A DNA stretch of 64,000 nucleotides, from assembly GCF_042681825.1 (NCBI RefSeq), contig NZ_JBHUGH010000013.1, positions 1 to 64,000 on the forward strand, in the 5' to 3' direction. Every line of letters begins with the position of its first letter. Position 1 is the stretch's first letter. The notes under the pieces were generated by a model. That model made no database searches and was not told where the DNA came from. It saw only the letters and a list, made by a program, of their open reading frames with translations. This stretch comes from Halodurantibacterium flavum (GTDB taxonomy: Bacteria; Pseudomonadota; Alphaproteobacteria; Rhodobacterales; Rhodobacteraceae). The translations under genes were made by a program, and so were the position numbers. Positions 48,230 through 56,883 of the stretch are shown piece by piece.

Positions 48230-49357
48230 GTGAAAAAATCGTCATCGCGCGGCATGTTGCTTGCCGCGCTTGTCGCGACGACCGCCCTTACCGCATGCGG
48301 CCTTCCCCGGTCCGGCCCGAACCGAAACGAACTTCTTGCGGGCGTCGAACAGACGGCCGGCGCCCCCTTTGCCATCCCGGTGGATGACAACGTGGCCCGG
48401 ATCACCGCCTATGAACCGCCGCTCACCTTTCCGGCCGCGTTCCGCAATGCTGGAGTGCTTGGGCCCGATACGATCAATGCGGGCGATACCCTCGGCCTCA
48501 CGATCTATGAGAACGTGAACGAGGGGTTGCTGGCCGGCCAGGGCCAGAACTTCGCCGTTCTGGACACCGTGCAGGTCGATGGCGCCGGTTTCATCTTTGT
48601 CCCCTATGCAGGCCGCATCCGCGCCGCCGGCAACACGCCCGAGGCGCTGCGCCAGATCATCACCGCGCAGCTTGAAACGCAGACCCCGGAACCGCAGGTG
48701 CAGGTGCGCCGCCTTGCCGGCGACGGGGCCACGGTGGCGATCATGGGCGATGTCGGCGGTCAGGGCGTCTATCCGATCGAGCGACCGACCCGCACACTCG
48801 CCGCGATGCTCGCCCGGGCTGGCGGCATCTCGAACGAGCCCGAGACGGCGCTTGTCACCGTGATCCGGGGGAATACCGAGGGCACGGCCTGGCTGAACGA
48901 CCTCTATACCGACCCGTCGCTCGACATCGCGCTTCGTGACGGCGACCGGATCGTGGTCAAGCAGGATGACCGGACCTATATCGCGCTTGGCGCCACGGGG
49001 GGGCAAAGCCGTATTCCCTTTGGCAAGCCGGTGGTCTCGGCGCTTGACGCGATCGCGCAGGCCGGTGGCCTGAACACCAACCTTGCCGATCCGCGCGGCG
49101 TCTTCATCATGCGCAACGAAAGCCCCGAGATCGCGAACGCCCTTCTGGGCCGCAACGATCTGGTGGGCGCACAGCGCATCGTCTATATCATCGACCTCAC
49201 GCAGCCGAACGGCATGTTCTTTGCGCGCGAGTTCCTGATCCGTGACGGCGATACCGTCTACGTCACCCAGGCGCCCTATGTACAGTGGCAGAAAACGCTG
49301 TCGGCCATCACCGGTCCGGTCGGAACCGCGGGAAGCGTCAACAACGCGCTGAACTGA
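48230..49357 (+). CDS. polysaccharide export lipoprotein (Wza/KpsD-like)
   Basis: 375 residues. Lipoprotein signal with LTAC at residue 23 (MLLAALVATTALTACGLP). Followed by the export domain: AFRNAGVLGPDTINAGDTLGLTIYENVNEGLLAGQGQNFAVLDTVQVDGAGFIFVPYAGRI, then two SLBB-like parts (VAIMGDVGGQGVYPI and RTYIALGATGGQSRIPFG). This is the outer-membrane channel family for capsule or exopolysaccharide. It lies between kpsS and kpsC, five bases from the latter. Confidence 0.85.
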   Translation: MKKSSSRGMLLAALVATTALTACGLPRSGPNRNELLAGVEQTAGAPFAIPVDDNVARITAYEPPLTFPAAFRNAGVLGPDTINAGDTLGLTIYENVNEGLLAGQGQNFAVLDTVQVDGAGFIFVPYAGRIRAAGNTPEALRQIITAQLETQTPEPQVQVRRLAGDGATVAIMGDVGGQGVYPIERPTRTLAAMLARAGGISNEPETALVTVIRGNTEGTAWLNDLYTDPSLDIALRDGDRIVVKQDDRTYIALGATGGQSRIPFGKPVVSALDAIAQAGGLNTNLADPRGVFIMRNESPEIANALLGRNDLVGAQRIVYIIDLTQPNGMFFAREFLIRDGDTVYVTQAPYVQWQKTLSAITGPVGTAGSVNNALN

Positions 49358-49362
49358 CGCCG

Positions 49363-51381
49363 GTGCCCGCCCGCGATCCTGCCCCCCGCACCCGCGCCTA
49401 CAGCCTGGGCCTTTTTCGCGGGCGCGTGGCGCGCATCCTGTCGCTTGCCGGATATGCGCCGCGTTTCGGTCTGCCGGGCGCGGGGGACGCGGTGCTTGTC
49501 TGGGGGCACGGCCGCACCGCGTGGCGGGGCGAGGCGATGGCAAGACGCCGGGGCTGCTCCCTGATCCGGGCCGAGGATGCGCTCCTGCGCTCGGTCCATC
49601 CCGGGCGCAGCGGCACGCCCCCGCTGGGCCTGCTGATCGACCGCCGGGGCATCTATTACGACGCGACCGGGCCCAGCGACCTGGAACACCTGCTCGCGCA
49701 GCATCCCCTTTCGGACAAGGCGCTGCTGGACCGGGCGCGGCTGGGCATCGAGCGCCTGATCGCCGGCGACCTGTCGAAATACAACGCGCATGATCCCGCC
49801 GCCCCGCGCCCCGCGCCGGGCTATGTTCTGGTGGTCGATCAGGTCCGGGGCGACGCATCCATCCGGCTGGGCGGCGCCAATGATGCCAGTTTCGCCCGGA
49901 TGCTGGCAGCCGCGCGGACGGATCACCCGGATCGCCGCATCCTGATCAAGACCCACCCCGAAACGCAGGGCGGCATAAGGCCGGGGCATTTCGGCCCGGC
50001 CGACCGCGACGCACGGACCGCGCTTTGCACCGATCCCCTGTCGCCCTGGGCACTGTTGCAGGGCGCTGTTGCTGTCTACACCGTCACCTCCCAGTTCGGG
50101 TTCGAGGCGATCCTCGCGGGGCACCGACCCGAGGTCTTTGGCCAACCCTTTTACGCGGGCTGGGGGCTCAGTTCCGACCGCGTTCCCGCCCCGCCACGAC
50201 GGCAAAGGAACCTGTCTCCGGAACAGCTCTTTGCGGCGGCGATGATCCTCTTTCCGGTCTGGTATGATCCCTGCCGCGACCGTCTTTGCGAATTCGAAGA
50301 TGCGGTGAACCAGCTTGAGGCCGAGGTCCGCGCCTTTCGCGAAGACCGGCACGGGCATGTGGCGGTCGGGATGCGCCTGTGGAAACGCGGCGCGCTGCAG
50401 CGGGCTTTCGGACGTGAACGACGGCTGCTGTTCGAGGATGACCCGCAAAGGGCGGTCCAGCGGGCGACAGATCAGGGGCGCGACCTGCTGATCTGGGCCG
50501 GGAAGGAACCCGCGGGCCTTGCCGCCCCCGTCACCCTCCGCCGGGTCGAGGACGGGTTCCTCCGATCCCGCGGTCTTGGTGCCGCGCTGGTGCCGGCGCT
50601 GTCGCTGGTGACGGATGACCTCGGGATCTATTACGATCCGAACCGCCCCAGCCGTCTGGAGCGTCTTTTGTCCTCCGCCCCACCGCCCGGCGCAAGCGCG
50701 CGGGCCATGGCGCTGGTCGAACGGATCGTTGCCACCGGGCTGTCGAAATACAATCTGAGCGGCGCGGCCCTGCCCCCCTTGCCGCAGGGTCACCGCATCC
50801 TGGTCCCCGGTCAGGTAGAGGACGACGCCTCGATCCGCCTTGGCGCCGGGGCCGTGCGCACCAACCTCGCGCTTCTGGCGCAGACACGCGCCGAAAACCC
50901 CGGGGCGGTGATCCTCTTCAAGCCGCATCCGGACGTGGAGGCCGGGCTGCGGCCCGGCGCGCTCAGACCCAATGACGTCGCGCGTCACGCCGATCTGCTG
51001 GTCACGAATGCCGATCCGATCGCCCTGATCGCCGAGGTGCAGGAGGTCTGGACGATGACCTCGCTTCTGGGGTTCGAGGCTCTGCTGCGGGGCAAACGCG
51101 TCACCTGTCTCGGCGCGCCGTTCTATGCCGGCTGGGGCCTGACGCGCGACCTTGGCCCGGTGCCGGCGCGGCGTCAGGCGCGGCCCGATCTCGCGACGCT
51201 GGCCCATGCGGCCCTGATCGCCTATCCGCGCTATTTCGACCCCGTGTCCGGCCTTCCCTGTCCGCCCGAGGTCATCGCCGAACGCCTTGCCGCCGGAACG
51301 CCCCACAGCCCCGGCCTGGGCCTTCGCCTGCTGGCCAAGGCCCAAGGCGCGCTGGCCTCCCATGCAGGATGGTGGCGCTAG
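49363..51381 (+). CDS. kpsC: capsule polysaccharide export protein KpsC, two-domain
   Basis: 672 residues from GTG 49363, five bases after the preceding stop. Two repeated capsule-synthesis domains: residues 15-300 (IYYDATGPSDLEHLL, IKTHPETQGGIRPGHFG, TVTSQFGFEAILAGHRPEVFGQPFYAGWGLSSDR) and 335-650 (IYYDPNRPSRLERLL, FKPHPDVEAGLRPGAL, TMTSLLGFEALLRGKRVTCLGAPFYAGWGLTRD). KpsC is a dual beta-Kdo transferase that builds the poly-Kdo linker. It ends in a four-base convergent overlap with ribD. Confidence 0.9.
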   Translation: MPARDPAPRTRAYSLGLFRGRVARILSLAGYAPRFGLPGAGDAVLVWGHGRTAWRGEAMARRRGCSLIRAEDALLRSVHPGRSGTPPLGLLIDRRGIYYDATGPSDLEHLLAQHPLSDKALLDRARLGIERLIAGDLSKYNAHDPAAPRPAPGYVLVVDQVRGDASIRLGGANDASFARMLAAARTDHPDRRILIKTHPETQGGIRPGHFGPADRDARTALCTDPLSPWALLQGAVAVYTVTSQFGFEAILAGHRPEVFGQPFYAGWGLSSDRVPAPPRRQRNLSPEQLFAAAMILFPVWYDPCRDRLCEFEDAVNQLEAEVRAFREDRHGHVAVGMRLWKRGALQRAFGRERRLLFEDDPQRAVQRATDQGRDLLIWAGKEPAGLAAPVTLRRVEDGFLRSRGLGAALVPALSLVTDDLGIYYDPNRPSRLERLLSSAPPPGASARAMALVERIVATGLSKYNLSGAALPPLPQGHRILVPGQVEDDASIRLGAGAVRTNLALLAQTRAENPGAVILFKPHPDVEAGLRPGALRPNDVARHADLLVTNADPIALIAEVQEVWTMTSLLGFEALLRGKRVTCLGAPFYAGWGLTRDLGPVPARRQARPDLATLAHAALIAYPRYFDPVSGLPCPPEVIAERLAAGTPHSPGLGLRLLAKAQGALASHAGWWR

Positions 51382-52499
51382 GCCCGCACCCAACGGTGCA
51401 GGACATCCGGCCCAACGGCCTCGGTCGCGGCCAGCCGGAAGCGCGGCGCGTCCTGCAGCGCGTCGACGCCCATGGCGCCCAGTGCCGGGCGCCCCTCCGC
51501 ACCCAGCGCGAGCCCTGCGGTAAACCCGATCAGCCGGTCCACCATCCCGGCAGAGAGGAGCGAGGCCGCAAACTGGCCGCCCCCTTCGCAAAAGACGCGG
51601 GTAATCCCCGCCGCCCCGAGCGCCCGCATCATGCCCGGTGGATCCAGCTGCCGCCCCGGCCCAAGCGGCACGGGCAAGAGCCTCGCCCCAATCGCGCGCC
51701 AGCGATCCTCCAGCGCCAGATCGACGCTCGCCTCCTGATAAAGGAGCCACAGAGGCGCCGCATCGACAGACCGGGCGAGCCGGCCGTCGAGGGGCAGGTT
51801 GAGATGCCGCGCCGCGACTATGCGGACCGGCTGACGGGACATCCCCATCCCACGGACGGTCAGCATCGGATCATCCGCACGCGCCGTCCCGCCCCCGACC
51901 AGAACCGCGTCATGGCGCGCGCGCTCGGCATGGACAAGATGGCGCGCCGCCGGGCCCGTGATCCATTGGCTCTCGCCGCTCGCCGTGGCGATGCGCCCGT
52001 CGAAACTGGTGGCGAGCTTGAGCGTCAGCATCGGCCGCCCCTCGCGCACGCGCATCAGGAAACCCTGGTGATCCGTCTCGGCCGCGGCAGCCTCGACGCC
52101 CTCGGACACCTCGACCCCTGCGGCGCGCAGGATGGCATGGCCACGACCGGCCACACGCGGGTCGGGGTCGTGCAGGGCGGAAACGACACGGGCTATGCCG
52201 GCGCGCACAAGCGCCTCGGCGCAGGGCGGGGTCTTGCCATAATGGGCGCAGGGCTCAAGGCTTACATAGGCGGTCGCGCCTGCGGCGGCGGGGCCGGCCT
52301 CTGCCAGCGCCATCGCCTCGGCATGGGGGCGACCGCCGGGCTGGGTCCAGCCACGACCGACGATCCGCCCGGCCTTCACGATCACGCAGCCAACGGCGGG
52401 GTTCGGCCAGACCTGCCCCATCCCGCGCGCGCCAAGCGACAAGGCAAGCCGCATGAAGCGGCGGTCGTCATTACCCCCGGCCATGTGCGGCCCGGTCAC
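51378..52499 (-). CDS. ribD: bifunctional riboflavin deaminase-reductase
   Basis: 373 residues from GTG 52499, which overlaps the nrdR stop (GTGA); ATG 52484 (sixth codon) is an alternative. N-terminal deaminase: GQVWPNPAVGCVIVKAGRIVGRGW, HAEAMAL (zinc His and Glu) and PCAHYGKTPPC (zinc cysteines). C-terminal reductase: LTLKLATSFDGRIATASGESQWITGPAARHLVHAERARHDAVLVGGGTARADDP. Two consecutive steps of the riboflavin pathway. Separated from ribE by the capsule genes on the opposite strand. Confidence 0.95.
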   Translation of the reverse strand: MTGPHMAGGNDDRRFMRLALSLGARGMGQVWPNPAVGCVIVKAGRIVGRGWTQPGGRPHAEAMALAEAGPAAAGATAYVSLEPCAHYGKTPPCAEALVRAGIARVVSALHDPDPRVAGRGHAILRAAGVEVSEGVEAAAAETDHQGFLMRVREGRPMLTLKLATSFDGRIATASGESQWITGPAARHLVHAERARHDAVLVGGGTARADDPMLTVRGMGMSRQPVRIVAARHLNLPLDGRLARSVDAAPLWLLYQEASVDLALEDRWRAIGARLLPVPLGPGRQLDPPGMMRALGAAGITRVFCEGGGQFAASLLSAGMVDRLIGFTAGLALGAEGRPALGAMGVDALQDAPRFRLAATEAVGPDVLHRWVRA

Positions 52500-52963
52500 T
52501 CTTCCACGGAGCTTTTCGGGCGCAGTTCCGACACGAACTTGTCAAAGTCGTCGGCGGCCTGGAAATTCTTGTAGACGCTGGCGAACCGCACATAGGCCAC
52601 CGTATCCAGTCGGGCGAGCGTCTCCATCACGATCTCGCCGATGACCTTGGAGGCGATATCGGTCTCGCCCAGGCTTTCGAGCCGCCGGACGATGCCAGAG
52701 ATCATCTGGTCGATGCGCTCCGGCTCCACCGGGCGTTTCTGCATCGCGATGCGGATCGAGCGTTCCAGCTTGCCGCGATCGAAATCCTCGCGCTTGCCAC
52801 TCGACTTGACCACCACGAGGTCGCGAAGCTGCACCCGCTCATAGGTGGTGAAACGCCCGGCGCAGGCCGGACAAAACCGTCTGCGACGGATCGCCACGTG
52901 ATCCTCGGCCGGGCGAGAGTCCTTGACCTGGGTGTCGATATTTCCGCAGAAGGGGCAGCGCAT
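52496..52963 (-). CDS. nrdR: transcriptional repressor NrdR
   Basis: 155 residues. N-terminal zinc ribbon: CPFCGNIDTQVKDSRP..RRRRFCPACAGRFTTYERV (residues 3-42). The ATP-cone domain follows: VVKSSGKREDFDRGKLERSIRIAMQKRPVEPERIDQMISGIVRRLES. NrdR represses ribonucleotide reductase genes by sensing ATP/dATP. It is coupled to ribD by a four-base overlap; nrdR-ribD is a widespread alphaproteobacterial pair. C-terminus is Lys/Glu-rich. Confidence 0.95.
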   Translation of the reverse strand: MRCPFCGNIDTQVKDSRPAEDHVAIRRRRFCPACAGRFTTYERVQLRDLVVVKSSGKREDFDRGKLERSIRIAMQKRPVEPERIDQMISGIVRRLESLGETDIASKVIGEIVMETLARLDTVAYVRFASVYKNFQAADDFDKFVSELRPKSSVEE

Positions 52964-53046
52964 GGCCAGTTCCTCGGTCAGGCAATCCTTTTATCCACAG
53001 CGACTATAGGCGAACCCCAATTCGTTGGGTAGGGGGGATTTCCGCA

Positions 53047-53472
53047 TCAAGATGTTGCGGTCATCAGATGTGCCGCGACGCTGCGCCGGTGGGGGGCATC
53101 GCGGTGTTCCACCACATAGATCCCCTGCCAGCGCCCCAGAAGCAACCGACCGCCGGCAACGGGGATCTGCACGCTTACCGGCAGAAGGGCCGCCTTGATA
53201 TGGCCCGGCATGTCATCCGGCCCCTCATATGTATGCGTGAGGTAGCGCATCGACGGGTCGGTCGTGGGCGGCACCAGCCGCTGCAGAAAGGCTGTCAGAT
53301 CCGTCCGAACCTCGGGGTCGGCATTTTCCTGAACCAGAAGCGAGGCCGAACTGTGCTGGATAAACAGCGTCAGAAGCCCGTCGGCACCTGTCGGCCGGAC
53401 CCAACCCGCCACATCCTGCGTGATTTCGTAAAGACCCGGGCCAGCGGTCTGAACACTTAAACTCCGCTGCAT
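53047..53472 (-). CDS. YjbQ family thiamine-phosphate synthase-like protein
   Basis: 141 residues. GLLTLFIQHSSASLLVQENADPEVRTDLTAFLQRLVP, then YLTHTYEGPDDMPGHIKAALLPVSVQIPVAGGRLLLGRWQGIYVVEHRDAPHRR is the UPF0047/YjbQ fold, with the conserved HSSASLLVQENADP and GRWQGIYVVEHRD blocks. Some members have secondary thiamine-phosphate synthase activity. It overlaps the stop of rmuC by one base. Downstream gene is nrdR, 83 bases away. Confidence 0.85.
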   Translation of the reverse strand: MQRSLSVQTAGPGLYEITQDVAGWVRPTGADGLLTLFIQHSSASLLVQENADPEVRTDLTAFLQRLVPPTTDPSMRYLTHTYEGPDDMPGHIKAALLPVSVQIPVAGGRLLLGRWQGIYVVEHRDAPHRRSVAAHLMTATS

Positions 53473-54965
53473 CAGACCGGCCCGGTCAGCCGCTCGCGCG
53501 CGGTGTCCTGTGGGAGGCTTTCTGCGGCCTCGTCCTCTTCCTCATCGAAAGGCACGGGCAGCGCCTTGCTGGTGCGGGCGCCCAGCTTGCGCAGCTTTTC
53601 AACCTGGCCAAGCACATTGCCGCTGCCCCGGGACAGCCGGTCAAAGGCCGTCGAATGGGCCTTTTGCGCGTTTTCCAGACAGTCGCCGACGCGCTGCATC
53701 TCGGTCACGAAGCCATGCACCTTGTCGTATAGCTTGCCTGCCCGGTCGGCGATTTCCTCGGCGTTGCTCTCGCGCCGTTCGACCGACCAGATATGCTCGA
53801 CCGTCTTCAGCGCGACCATCAGCGTCGTGGGGGTCATGATGCCCACCCCCTTTTGCAGCGCGTAGGATGTCAGGTCCCCGCGCATCCGCAGCGCCTCGGA
53901 CAGGGCCCCTTCGATCGGCACGAACATCAGGACATAGTCCACCGTGCTGGCGGACAGCCCCTGATACCCCTTGGCCGACAGCGTATCGATATGCCGCAGG
54001 ATCGAACGCACATGTTCGCCCATCTTCAGGTCGCGCTCTTCCTCGGTCTCGGCGCTCAGCGCAGCCTCATAGGCGACAAGCGAGACCTTGGAATCGATCA
54101 CCATGGTCTTGGACTTGGGCAGGCGCACGATCACGTCGGGGCGCCAGGCGCGGCCGGCCTCATCGCGCTGGCTCGACTGGACGTCGTAATGCAGCCCGCG
54201 TTCCAGCCCGGAATCCTCAAGAATGCGTTCGAGGATCATCTCGCCCCAGGCACCCTGCCGCCGCACATCGCCCTTGAGCGCGCGGGTCAGGTTCACCGCC
54301 TCCTGGCTGATCTCCTCGGACCGGCGGTGAAGCTGGGCGATCTGCTCGCGCAGTCGGGCGCGTTCTTCATCGGCGGATTTGTGAACGTTCCGCAATTCCT
54401 CCTGAAACCGCCCCACATGATCCTTGAGCGGGCCAAGGAGCGCGCCGAGCCGCTCCTGATGCGCCTTCGACAGATCCTCGCCTTGCAGGCGGAGCGTTTC
54501 CCCGGCGAGTTCGCGGAACTGGCGGCTCATCTCCTCGCGCAGGTCGCGCAGGGTGGCGATCTCACGTTCCGCCGCCGCGCGGTCCTTGCCGGCCTCGGTC
54601 GCGGCGATTGCAAGGCGGGATCGCAGGTCGGCCACGGCCGCCTCTGCCTCGCGTATCCGCGCGGCAAGGCTGTCACGTTCGTCCCGCAGGTCGATCATCC
54701 GCGCCTCGATCGCGTCGCGGGATTCCTGCAGACGTTCGGCCCGGGCGAATTCCGTCGTGATCCGGTTGTCCTTGTCGGACAGCAGCTGATCCTGCGCGGT
54801 CATACGATCGGCAAGCTTCGCGGCCCGCGCCTCTGCCTCGGCCAGTTGTTGCGCCAGGAATTCCGCCTGATCGCGCCAGCGCGACGTGCCGCGCCCCATC
54901 CAGACCATCAGGACAAGCAGGACGGCGAGGCCGACAAGCATCAGGGACAAGGGATCAGCGGGCAT
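53472..54965 (-). CDS. rmuC: DNA recombination protein RmuC
   Basis: 497 residues. N-terminal transmembrane anchor (PLSLMLVGLAVLLVLMVWM, residues 4-24), then a long coiled coil of about 220 residues (AEFLAQQLAEAEARAAKLADRMTAQDQ...), then the RmuC core (GAWGEMILERILEDSGLERGLHYDVQSSQRDEAGRAWRPDVIVRLPKSKTMVIDSKVSL), a restriction-nuclease-like fold with D..V/DSK. It limits rearrangements at repeats. The acidic tail is common in the family. Confidence 0.9.
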   Translation of the reverse strand: MPADPLSLMLVGLAVLLVLMVWMGRGTSRWRDQAEFLAQQLAEAEARAAKLADRMTAQDQLLSDKDNRITTEFARAERLQESRDAIEARMIDLRDERDSLAARIREAEAAVADLRSRLAIAATEAGKDRAAAEREIATLRDLREEMSRQFRELAGETLRLQGEDLSKAHQERLGALLGPLKDHVGRFQEELRNVHKSADEERARLREQIAQLHRRSEEISQEAVNLTRALKGDVRRQGAWGEMILERILEDSGLERGLHYDVQSSQRDEAGRAWRPDVIVRLPKSKTMVIDSKVSLVAYEAALSAETEEERDLKMGEHVRSILRHIDTLSAKGYQGLSASTVDYVLMFVPIEGALSEALRMRGDLTSYALQKGVGIMTPTTLMVALKTVEHIWSVERRESNAEEIADRAGKLYDKVHGFVTEMQRVGDCLENAQKAHSTAFDRLSRGSGNVLGQVEKLRKLGARTSKALPVPFDEEEDEAAESLPQDTARERLTGPV

Positions 54966-55043
54966 TGTTCTTCCTATGTTCCGCTCTCAGCATAGGGACC
55001 GGAAAGGGAATGACAAGCCCAAATGACGGCCCGAATGAAGGAT

Positions 55044-55074
55044 GGGGAAGGGTCGCGGCCGCGTCCCCTTCCCC
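55044..55074. terminator. strong symmetrical hairpin between rmuC and 55227-55433 gene
   Basis: GGGGAAGGG (55044-55052) and CCCCTTCCCC (55065-55074) pair around a palindromic CGCGGCCGCG (55054-55063). There is no T-run. It lies after the leftward gene at 55227 and before rmuC. It may end transcription from the scp operon or act as a processing site. Confidence 0.55.
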
Positions 55075-55226
55075 AGAACTTTCCGGCCAGCCGGAACAGA
55101 TGCGGCTGCCTACGCGCAACCAGGGAAACTCATGACCAGCAACATCCGCACTGCCCGAACTTCATGCCTGTCGCTGCGGCGCAGAACAAGCCCCGTCGAC
55201 GGCGGCAGGCAGAGCTTTGCCGAGCC

Positions 55227-55433
55227 TCAGCGTCCCAGTCGGCGGGTTATCCGCGCGGCCTGGCGGGCGCGCTTGGCGGCGGCGCGGGATTGTGCGTCAA
55301 GCCCCTTGCCCTTTGCCGCCCCTGCCCCGCCCGCTGCACCACCTGGACGGCGGGTCGCGGGCCTGCTGGCCGCGCGCATCCCCCGTCGCATGAACAGCCG
55401 CAGCACCATCATGATCAGCCGGTTGAAATTCAT
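55227..55433 (-). CDS. conserved small basic protein
   Basis: 68 residues. N-terminal hydrophobic stretch (MNFNRLIMMVLRLFMRRGMRAA) then Gly/Ala-rich, ending with a basic helix (AAAKRARQAARITRRLGR). In many Rhodobacterales a gene of this kind lies after scpB and before tatABC; tat genes are not present here. Function unknown. It is 20 bases after scpB and probably cotranscribed with scpA-scpB. Confidence 0.5.
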   Translation of the reverse strand: MNFNRLIMMVLRLFMRRGMRAASRPATRRPGGAAGGAGAAKGKGLDAQSRAAAKRARQAARITRRLGR

Positions 55434-55453
55434 CGCGCACTCCTTTCGTGCGT

Positions 55454-56101
55454 TCAGTCCTCAAAGAGTTCGCTCTGCCCCACGGCAGGCGCTTCGTCCT
55501 GTTCCGGCCCCTCACCGGCAAGACCCGGCGGCAGGGGACGGTTATCAAGCAATCCGGCCTCGCGGAGTTCCCGGAGGCCGGGCAGATCGCGCGCGCTTTC
55601 AAGGCCGAAGTGATCGAGAAACGCCTCGGTCACAACATAGGTCACCGGACGCCCCGGTGTCATCCGCCGTCGCCCGAACCGCACCCATTCCAGCTCGATC
55701 AACTGGTCGAGTGTTCCGCGGGAAACCGCGACGCCGCGAATCTCCTCGATCTCGGCGCGGGTCACCGGCTGATGATACGCGATGATGGCCAGCGTTTCGA
55801 TGGCCGCGCGGCTCAGCTTGCGGGTTTCCACCCGTTCCTTTTGCAAAACCCATCCAAGATCGGGCGCCGTGCGAAAGGCATAGCCGTCGCCGATCCGCAC
55901 GATCCGCACGCCGCGCCCCTCATACTGCGCGCGCAGCCGCAGCAAGGCCTCGGCCGGGTCCGATCCGTGCGGCATCCGTTCGGCCAGGTCGCGCAGCGCA
56001 AGCGGCTCGGGGCTGGCAAAGAGCATCGCCTCGATCATCCGCTCCTGTTCCGGCAGGGGCGGCGGATGAAAGAGCGGCTGGTCCCGGGGCGCGTCCGTCA
56101 T
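55454..56101 (-). CDS. scpB: segregation and condensation protein B
   Basis: 215 residues. LPEQERMIEAMLFASPEPLALRDLAERMP near the start, then IRIGDGYAFRTAPDLGWVL, ETRKLSRAAIETLAIIAYHQPVTRAEIEEIRGVAVSRGTLDQLIELEWVRFGRRRMTPGRPVTYVVTEAFLDHFGL, matching ScpB with its two winged helices. It forms the SMC-ScpAB condensin. Overlaps scpA by four bases. The C-terminal tail is Pro/Glu-rich. Confidence 0.95.
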   Translation of the reverse strand: MTDAPRDQPLFHPPPLPEQERMIEAMLFASPEPLALRDLAERMPHGSDPAEALLRLRAQYEGRGVRIVRIGDGYAFRTAPDLGWVLQKERVETRKLSRAAIETLAIIAYHQPVTRAEIEEIRGVAVSRGTLDQLIELEWVRFGRRRMTPGRPVTYVVTEAFLDHFGLESARDLPGLRELREAGLLDNRPLPPGLAGEGPEQDEAPAVGQSELFED

Positions 56102-56883
56102 GCCCGGCGCCGCACATGGATGGGCGCAAAGACGCCGTCCTGACGCAGTTCGACCTTGCCGCCCTTGGCCAGCTCCAAGGTCGCCGCAAAAGTGGCGGCG
56201 GTCGCCGACCTACGGCGCGCGGGGGCATCGCCCCAGCCCTGCGGCAACCAGTCCGAGAGGTCGATCCAGTCGCCTGCGAACCCGATCAGCCCCCGCAGCC
56301 GGTCAAGCGCCTGTTCCATCGTGTAGACGTCGCGCCGGTCAAAGGCGTAGGGGCGGAATTCGTCCCGGGTCCGCAGCCGCGCATAGGCCTGCATCAGGTC
56401 CAGAAGACCCGCCGTATACCTGATGCGCCGGGTCTGCCGAACTTCTTCGACGCTGCCCCGCGCAAAGAAATCCCGGCCCTTCTGGTCGCGCGCCATCAAC
56501 TGGGCGGCGGCCTCGCGCATCGCCTGCAACCGCTCAAGCTGATAGGCCAGATGCGCGGCCAGTTCCTCGCCCGTCGGGCCCTCTTCGGTCGGGTCGGGCG
56601 GCAGCAGAAGCCGCGATTTGAGATAGGCGAGCCAGGCGGCCATCACCAGATAATCCGCCGCCAGCTCGATCCGCAGCGCCCGCGCGCGATTGACAAAGCC
56701 CAGATACTGTTCGGCAAGCTGAAGAACCGAGATGCGGCGCAGGTCCACCTTTTGCGTGCGCGACAGCGACAAGAGCAGGTCGAGCGGCCCTTCAAAGCCG
56801 TCCACATCGACGATCAGCGCCTCGGAGGCCAGGCGGGCCTCGACGCTGTCATCGGGTATGGTCGCGGTGTTGGTGTCAGACAT
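56098..56883 (-). CDS. scpA: segregation and condensation protein A
   Basis: 261 residues. IVDVDGFEGPLDLLLSLSRTQKVDLRRISVLQLAEQYLGFVNRARALRIELAADYLVMAAWLAYLKSRLLLPPDP (residues 24-98) is the ScpA N-terminal kleisin signature. The C-terminal winged helix (SATAATFAATLELAKGGKVELRQDGVFAPIHVRR) closes it. It bridges SMC heads with ScpB. The start overlaps the nagZ stop by eight bases. Confidence 0.95.
   Translation of the reverse strand: MSDTNTATIPDDSVEARLASEALIVDVDGFEGPLDLLLSLSRTQKVDLRRISVLQLAEQYLGFVNRARALRIELAADYLVMAAWLAYLKSRLLLPPDPTEEGPTGEELAAHLAYQLERLQAMREAAAQLMARDQKGRDFFARGSVEEVRQTRRIRYTAGLLDLMQAYARLRTRDEFRPYAFDRRDVYTMEQALDRLRGLIGFAGDWIDLSDWLPQGWGDAPARRRSATAATFAATLELAKGGKVELRQDGVFAPIHVRRRA

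Noticed and set aside
48242..51750. long minus-strand open frames opposite the capsule genes (48242-49858 and 49276-51750)
   Set aside because: The plus strand encodes clear Wza/KpsD-like and KpsC proteins; the minus frames show only low-complexity shadow sequence.
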